DNA of 13,632 bases from ARS1285 sp038045965 (GTDB lineage Archaea; Nanobdellota; Nanobdellia; Pacearchaeales; GW2011-AR1). Location: the NCBI GenBank assembly GCA_038045965.1, contig JBBSXD010000014.1:1-13632 (forward strand). The letters are read 5' to 3'. Below are positions 11,501 to 13,632 of the stretch, one piece after another. Below the pieces are notes generated by a model that was not told the DNA's origin, searched no databases, and saw only the letters and a list, made by a program, of their open reading frames with translations. The position numbers were made by a program, and so were the translations under genes. Position 1 is the stretch's first letter. Each line of letters opens with the position of its first letter.

Positions 11501-13632
11501 TCATCTTGCAGTTACTCTTAAGCAAAGTAATTCTCTTGAATTTTTTGTTGATGGAGTAAGTCAAGGAACTAATACTGCAGTAGGATCAAATCTTAGAAAT
11601 AGTACTAGGGGGGTAAGAGTTGCAGATTTTGAAAATTCAGCAGATCTTCGTGCAAATGGTTCTATAGACGAAGTAATGATATTTAATAGATCTTTGAATG
11701 CCAGTGAGATAAATGAGTTGTATATAAAAGGAAGAGCAAAATGGAATTATACATCTCCATTAAATTTTACTGGGGGAAATCAGAATACTACTTTTACAGT
11801 AGCAAATACTACTGAAAATATATTACCAGAATATCATTTAATAGCTGGAAATGACACTTTTAATACATTTTATTCGCCATTATTACTCTCAAGTTTAATA
11901 TTTGATTTTTTTAAAGCATCAAATTTCTTTAATATTTCTGGAGTTGTTTTTAATGATTCTGATTATGATGGAAAATGGGATACTGGAGAAGTTGGTTTAG
12001 TTAATATAACATTGAGAGCATGGAATGATACTGATGGAGATGGAGCAGTTGATAGTGGTGAATTAGTAAATAATTTTACAAGAACTAACACAACTGGAGG
12101 TTATCATCTTTTAGTAAATTCTAGTTATGCAATTATACAAGTTAGCGATTTAAATAATACTTTATTATATTATAAAAATACTACTCAATATAGCTGGAGT
12201 TTTAGTGCAGATAATTCTACTACTAATTTTGGATTCTATTATAATACAAGTGCAATAGGAAATGGAAGTGTAAAAACTAATACAAAGATTTCTGATAGTT
12301 TAGCAGGTTTTAATCCTGATGGATTAGATTCAAGCGATAATTTTGGTTCTTCAATAACCTCAATTGGAGATTTAGATGGAGATGGAATTGTTGATTTAGC
12401 TGTTGGTGCGATAAACGATGAAAACTTAGATAGTGATGAGGGAGCAATATATATTTTATTTATGAATAATTCCAATGGAACTATAAAAAGTAATTTAAAA
12501 ATTTCTGATGGATTAAATGGATTTAATCCAAGTGGAATGGATAGTGATGAAGATTTTGGTATTTCGATAACTTCGATAGGAGATTTAGATGGAGATGGAA
12601 TTATTGATTTAGCTGTTGGTGCTCATTCTGATGAAAATTTAGCGAGTAATACTTCTGAAGGAGCAATATATATTTTATTTTTGAATTCAACTGGAGGAGT
12701 AAAAACTAATACAAAGATTTCTGATAGTTTAGCAGGTTTTAATCCTAGTGGGCTAGATAGTAGCGATAATTTTGGTTCTTCAATAACCTCAATTGGAGAT
12801 TTAGATGGAGATGGAATTGTTGATTTAGCTGTTGGTGCTATTAATGATGAGAATAATAATGATGGAACAGTAAATACTGGAGCAGTTTATATTTTATTCT
12901 TAAATGATACAAATGGAACAGTAAAAAGAAATACAAAAATAACAAATAATTCCGTTGGTTTTTTTCCTAAGTTAAGTAATGGTACAGGTCATCAATTTGG
13001 TAGATCAATAACTTCAATAGGAGACTTGAATGGAGATGGAATTGTTGATTTAGCTGTTGGTGCAATAAACGATGGAAACTTAGAGGACAATGAGGGAGCT
13101 TTATATATTTTATTCTTAAATGATACAAATGGAACAGTAAAAAGAAATACAAAAATCTCAGATGGTTTAGCAGGATTTAATAGAACCGAATTATCCACTG
13201 ATGATATCTTTGGTTATTCTGTATCTAGTGTAGGAGATTTAGATGGAGATGGAATTATTGATTTAGCTGTTGGTGCTGCTCAAGATGAAAATTTTTCAAG
13301 TTCTAATAATAATGGAGTATTATATATTTTATTCTTAAATGATACCAATGGGACAATAAAAAATAGTACAAGAATAGCCAGCACTATATCTGGATTTAAC
13401 CCAAGTGAATTAGAGAATTTTGATATTTTTGGTTATTCTGTATCTAGTATAGGAGATTTAGATAGAGATGGTATTAGAGATTTAGCTGTTGGTGCTATTC
13501 AAGATGAAAATCTTGCAAGTAATTCTTCTGAAGGAGCTATTTACATTTTGAATTTAAATTTTGTTCCTGCTCCAGACACAACTGTTCCAGATATTTCTAT
13601 TACAAGTCCTGCAAATAAAACAAATAGTTCAG
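8352..13632 (+). CDS. giant type II membrane-anchored surface protein with LamG, SdrD-B-like and FG-GAP repeats (3' end outside the window)
   Basis: At least 1,760 codons without a stop, running off the right edge. The ATG at 8352 is the first after a stop at 8331. Order: a basic N-terminal module with GPYYYRSYREG and VKKVYIGG (15-34); a transmembrane helix near 67-85, N-terminus inside; ISGYAVD at 111-117; a charged low-complexity stalk (about 331-530); GITGFAVNG (542-550); a LamG/concanavalin-like domain (about 627-836, with YQFDGINDG); a second one (about 907-1130, with FDFDGIDDYI and FSTWYTPRQ); an SdrD-B-like module with NDSDYDGKWDTGE and NDTDGDGAVDSGE (about 1193-1257), which are calcium-loop-like; six FG-GAP repeats with DLDGDGIVDLAVGA (1308-1737); then ITSPANKT, typical of Ig-like repeats. 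N-x-S/T sequons are dense. Probably an adhesin or recognition protein on the cell surface; ligand unknown. Confidence 0.9.
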   Translation, partial: MVYKKYVNKRGKIFGPYYYRSYREGDSVKKVYIGGEKEFGVYLRNKKKVEQPLKPLQPLNRTKVVRGIYLLLLFFLIFGIIFLLSDDLKFKLNEDSYSTIFNSVKSSRNFISGYAVDEIYNEGASNFYDGLIIKDPPKMGDSFLSDNKNKRMDFDINGGLRLYFDLLNYSDYIEKTGEKLIEKELISKEEILDNPSVNPELIENESNGFVTSSDIQDYDISIDNINVDKIKERIDNLDEDELREIEDKAVIEAEDFDVKVDKAKADDLGVDYKWGYKVKLNELNFISKLDITSDNEISIIDNSNLKIGNNILSFKDLVEEGYKIKINRPGLDFENIKEKKEIKKEINKTEIKKIKEESNLTDIISGGDNKSKDEGENDSEILDESEIRDIELIETPGLNKNFSDKNESGVSGSVVKDIENKSDIKSEENTTEGKNESKFEDINQSEIVEEPKLIEKKIGEKESNDSNEVKSDEGKKEVAEDNKSEASIEDKSIVEGSIVVVEEDKNTENGKDNEIKEINEEDYVESKKENENFGITGNVIRGITGFAVNGIENNLEVEDLKYKNSVSVYIERDFRETNYKIGDILYLDPTLVSINITDSSVIVNLESVVAENNFTHLTINNVGPYDRLVLYTPFDENVSSTRVYDFTNLNNNGNISNNPIYNSSCLYGGCYQFDGINDGLNISDNESLDISENVSISVWVFPRQIVNEPVVSKYVDSGFLDVTGYELSLVNTGGVIFSIGDGAQESSVSTNSSSIVLNKWNHIAGTAGSHISDSNISIYVNGVIVVSEVGAIFGGLGTNDLQLKIGVNNSDYFNGSIEEVMVFNTSLSAQQILDIYNNQSKRFKSTGNHTLKQSNISLTNEGRVNVSASFNNNFSSNVSLRIGQWQLGLAYNDSINGSVNNNTDSLKLYYHLDNRSNIGENDTHVFDFSGNQYNGTWNGSLTGGFGFITRGVYNGSFDFDGIDDYIETSNIIVEEKDDFTFSTWYTPRQSSPSTANVILVRGLDGAGTGWSVTIRHEASGNFSGNVVTTSPATTQYIVNGVNNASAGRTYHLAVTLKQSNSLEFFVDGVSQGTNTAVGSNLRNSTRGVRVADFENSADLRANGSIDEVMIFNRSLNASEINELYIKGRAKWNYTSPLNFTGGNQNTTFTVANTTENILPEYHLIAGNDTFNTFYSPLLLSSLIFDFFKASNFFNISGVVFNDSDYDGKWDTGEVGLVNITLRAWNDTDGDGAVDSGELVNNFTRTNTTGGYHLLVNSSYAIIQVSDLNNTLLYYKNTTQYSWSFSADNSTTNFGFYYNTSAIGNGSVKTNTKISDSLAGFNPDGLDSSDNFGSSITSIGDLDGDGIVDLAVGAINDENLDSDEGAIYILFMNNSNGTIKSNLKISDGLNGFNPSGMDSDEDFGISITSIGDLDGDGIIDLAVGAHSDENLASNTSEGAIYILFLNSTGGVKTNTKISDSLAGFNPSGLDSSDNFGSSITSIGDLDGDGIVDLAVGAINDENNNDGTVNTGAVYILFLNDTNGTVKRNTKITNNSVGFFPKLSNGTGHQFGRSITSIGDLNGDGIVDLAVGAINDGNLEDNEGALYILFLNDTNGTVKRNTKISDGLAGFNRTELSTDDIFGYSVSSVGDLDGDGIIDLAVGAAQDENFSSSNNNGVLYILFLNDTNGTIKNSTRIASTISGFNPSELENFDIFGYSVSSIGDLDRDGIRDLAVGAIQDENLASNSSEGAIYILNLNFVPAPDTTVPDISITSPANKTNSS
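9340..9945 (+). other. low-complexity acidic/lysine-rich stalk-coding region
   Basis: About 200 codons dominated by Lys, Glu, Asp, Ser, Asn and Ile (for example KEIKKEINKTEIKKIKEE), with no cysteine and almost no aromatic residues. Probably a disordered or coiled spacer holding the beta-rich domains away from the membrane. It contains one G7 run (9447-9453) encoding Gly-Gly. Confidence 0.7.
12273..13562 (+). repeat. six tandem FG-GAP repeats (integrin-alpha-like beta-propeller), 71-74 codons each
   Basis: Units begin at 12273, 12486, 12702, 12924, 13140 and 13359, with periods of 213, 216, 222, 216 and 219 nt. Each unit reads as K-x-N-x-K-I-S-D ... FG-x-S-I-x-S-I-GDLDGDG-x-x-DLAVGA ... GA-x-YILFLN. 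The DxDxDG calcium loop is kept in all six (DLNGDG in unit 4, DLDRDG in unit 6). Units 1 and 3 are identical at the nucleotide level over 12270-12317/12699-12746 (48 nt) and 12333-12409/12762-12838 (77 nt). A 53-nt stretch at the unit 3/4 boundary (12888-12940) recurs exactly at the unit 4/5 boundary (13104-13156). Confidence 0.9.

Noticed and set aside
11136..13198. Several minus-strand open frames under the giant gene, some looking similar to each other
   Set aside because: Their similarity to each other is only the reverse reading of the FG-GAP and LamG repeats; the plus-strand frame is continuous and domain-rich.
12273..13562. Regular repeats that might suggest a CRISPR array
   Set aside because: The period is 213-222 nt, the whole unit is coding, and the similarity is at protein level along the unit rather than short repeats with unique spacers.
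1..13632. Mobile element, prophage or defence island
   Set aside because: No transposase, integrase, restriction, toxin-antitoxin or Cas motifs are visible, and base composition is fairly uniform.

Overview
The window is strongly A+T-rich and gene-dense, and looks like the genome of an uncultivated DPANN-type archaeon (Pacearchaeota/Woesearchaeota-like). The support is a clear archaeal gatD (Glu-tRNA(Gln) amidotransferase subunit D), TATA-like boxes about 25 nt upstream of most first ATGs with no Shine-Dalgarno sequences (leaderless style), and a giant type II membrane-anchored surface protein of a kind I associate with DPANN genomes. The lineage is inferred from gene content and style, not from a marker-gene tree. 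No rRNA, tRNA, CRISPR array or insertion sequence is visible, and no gene-free gap exceeds about 160 nt.

Layout. At 2-91 (+) is the 3' tail of a gene ending in a CxxC zinc-ribbon-like segment. It converges on a minus-strand operon through a 78-nt gap (92-169) that can fold as a compact three-way junction. The operon is transcribed from 4008 down to 170: an HD-domain phosphohydrolase, an overlapping APH/choline-kinase-like small-molecule kinase, a DUF2157 multi-pass membrane protein carrying a cysteine-rich external insert, and a GDYXXLXY-family membrane protein. The last two belong to families commonly encoded together. The operon and the next gene, an NSUN-type RNA m5C methyltransferase (4098-5063, +), diverge from a 89-nt promoter region.

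A 158-nt gap follows (5064-5221) with two strong dyad structures, then a 120-aa orphan gene (5222-5584), gatD (5671-6960) and galE (7010-8257, with an unusual extension of about 85 residues at the C-terminus). Each of these plus-strand genes appears to have its own TATA-like box.

From 8352 to the right edge, still open, runs one reading frame of more than 1,760 codons. It encodes a short cytoplasmic N-terminal module with a GPYYY motif, one transmembrane helix, an acidic/lysine-rich low-complexity stalk, two LamG/concanavalin-like domains, an SdrD-B-like Ca-binding module, six FG-GAP (integrin-alpha-like) repeats, and the beginning of what looks like an Ig-like segment. It is probably a cell-surface adhesin or recognition protein. 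Unlike its neighbours, its predicted transcript has a leader, and that leader is perfectly complementary over 14 nt to a site in its own early coding region.

Working together: gatD and the m5C methyltransferase serve translation; galE could supply a nucleotide sugar for surface glycans, and the ectodomain of the giant protein is full of N-glycosylation sequons; the minus-strand operon combines small-molecule phospho-chemistry with two membrane proteins whose job is unknown. The most unusual signals are the structured intergenic element at 100-159, the Cys-rich insert in the DUF2157 protein, the three-copy GTAGAACAAC element around the giant gene's promoter, and the nucleotide-level homogenisation of its FG-GAP repeats.
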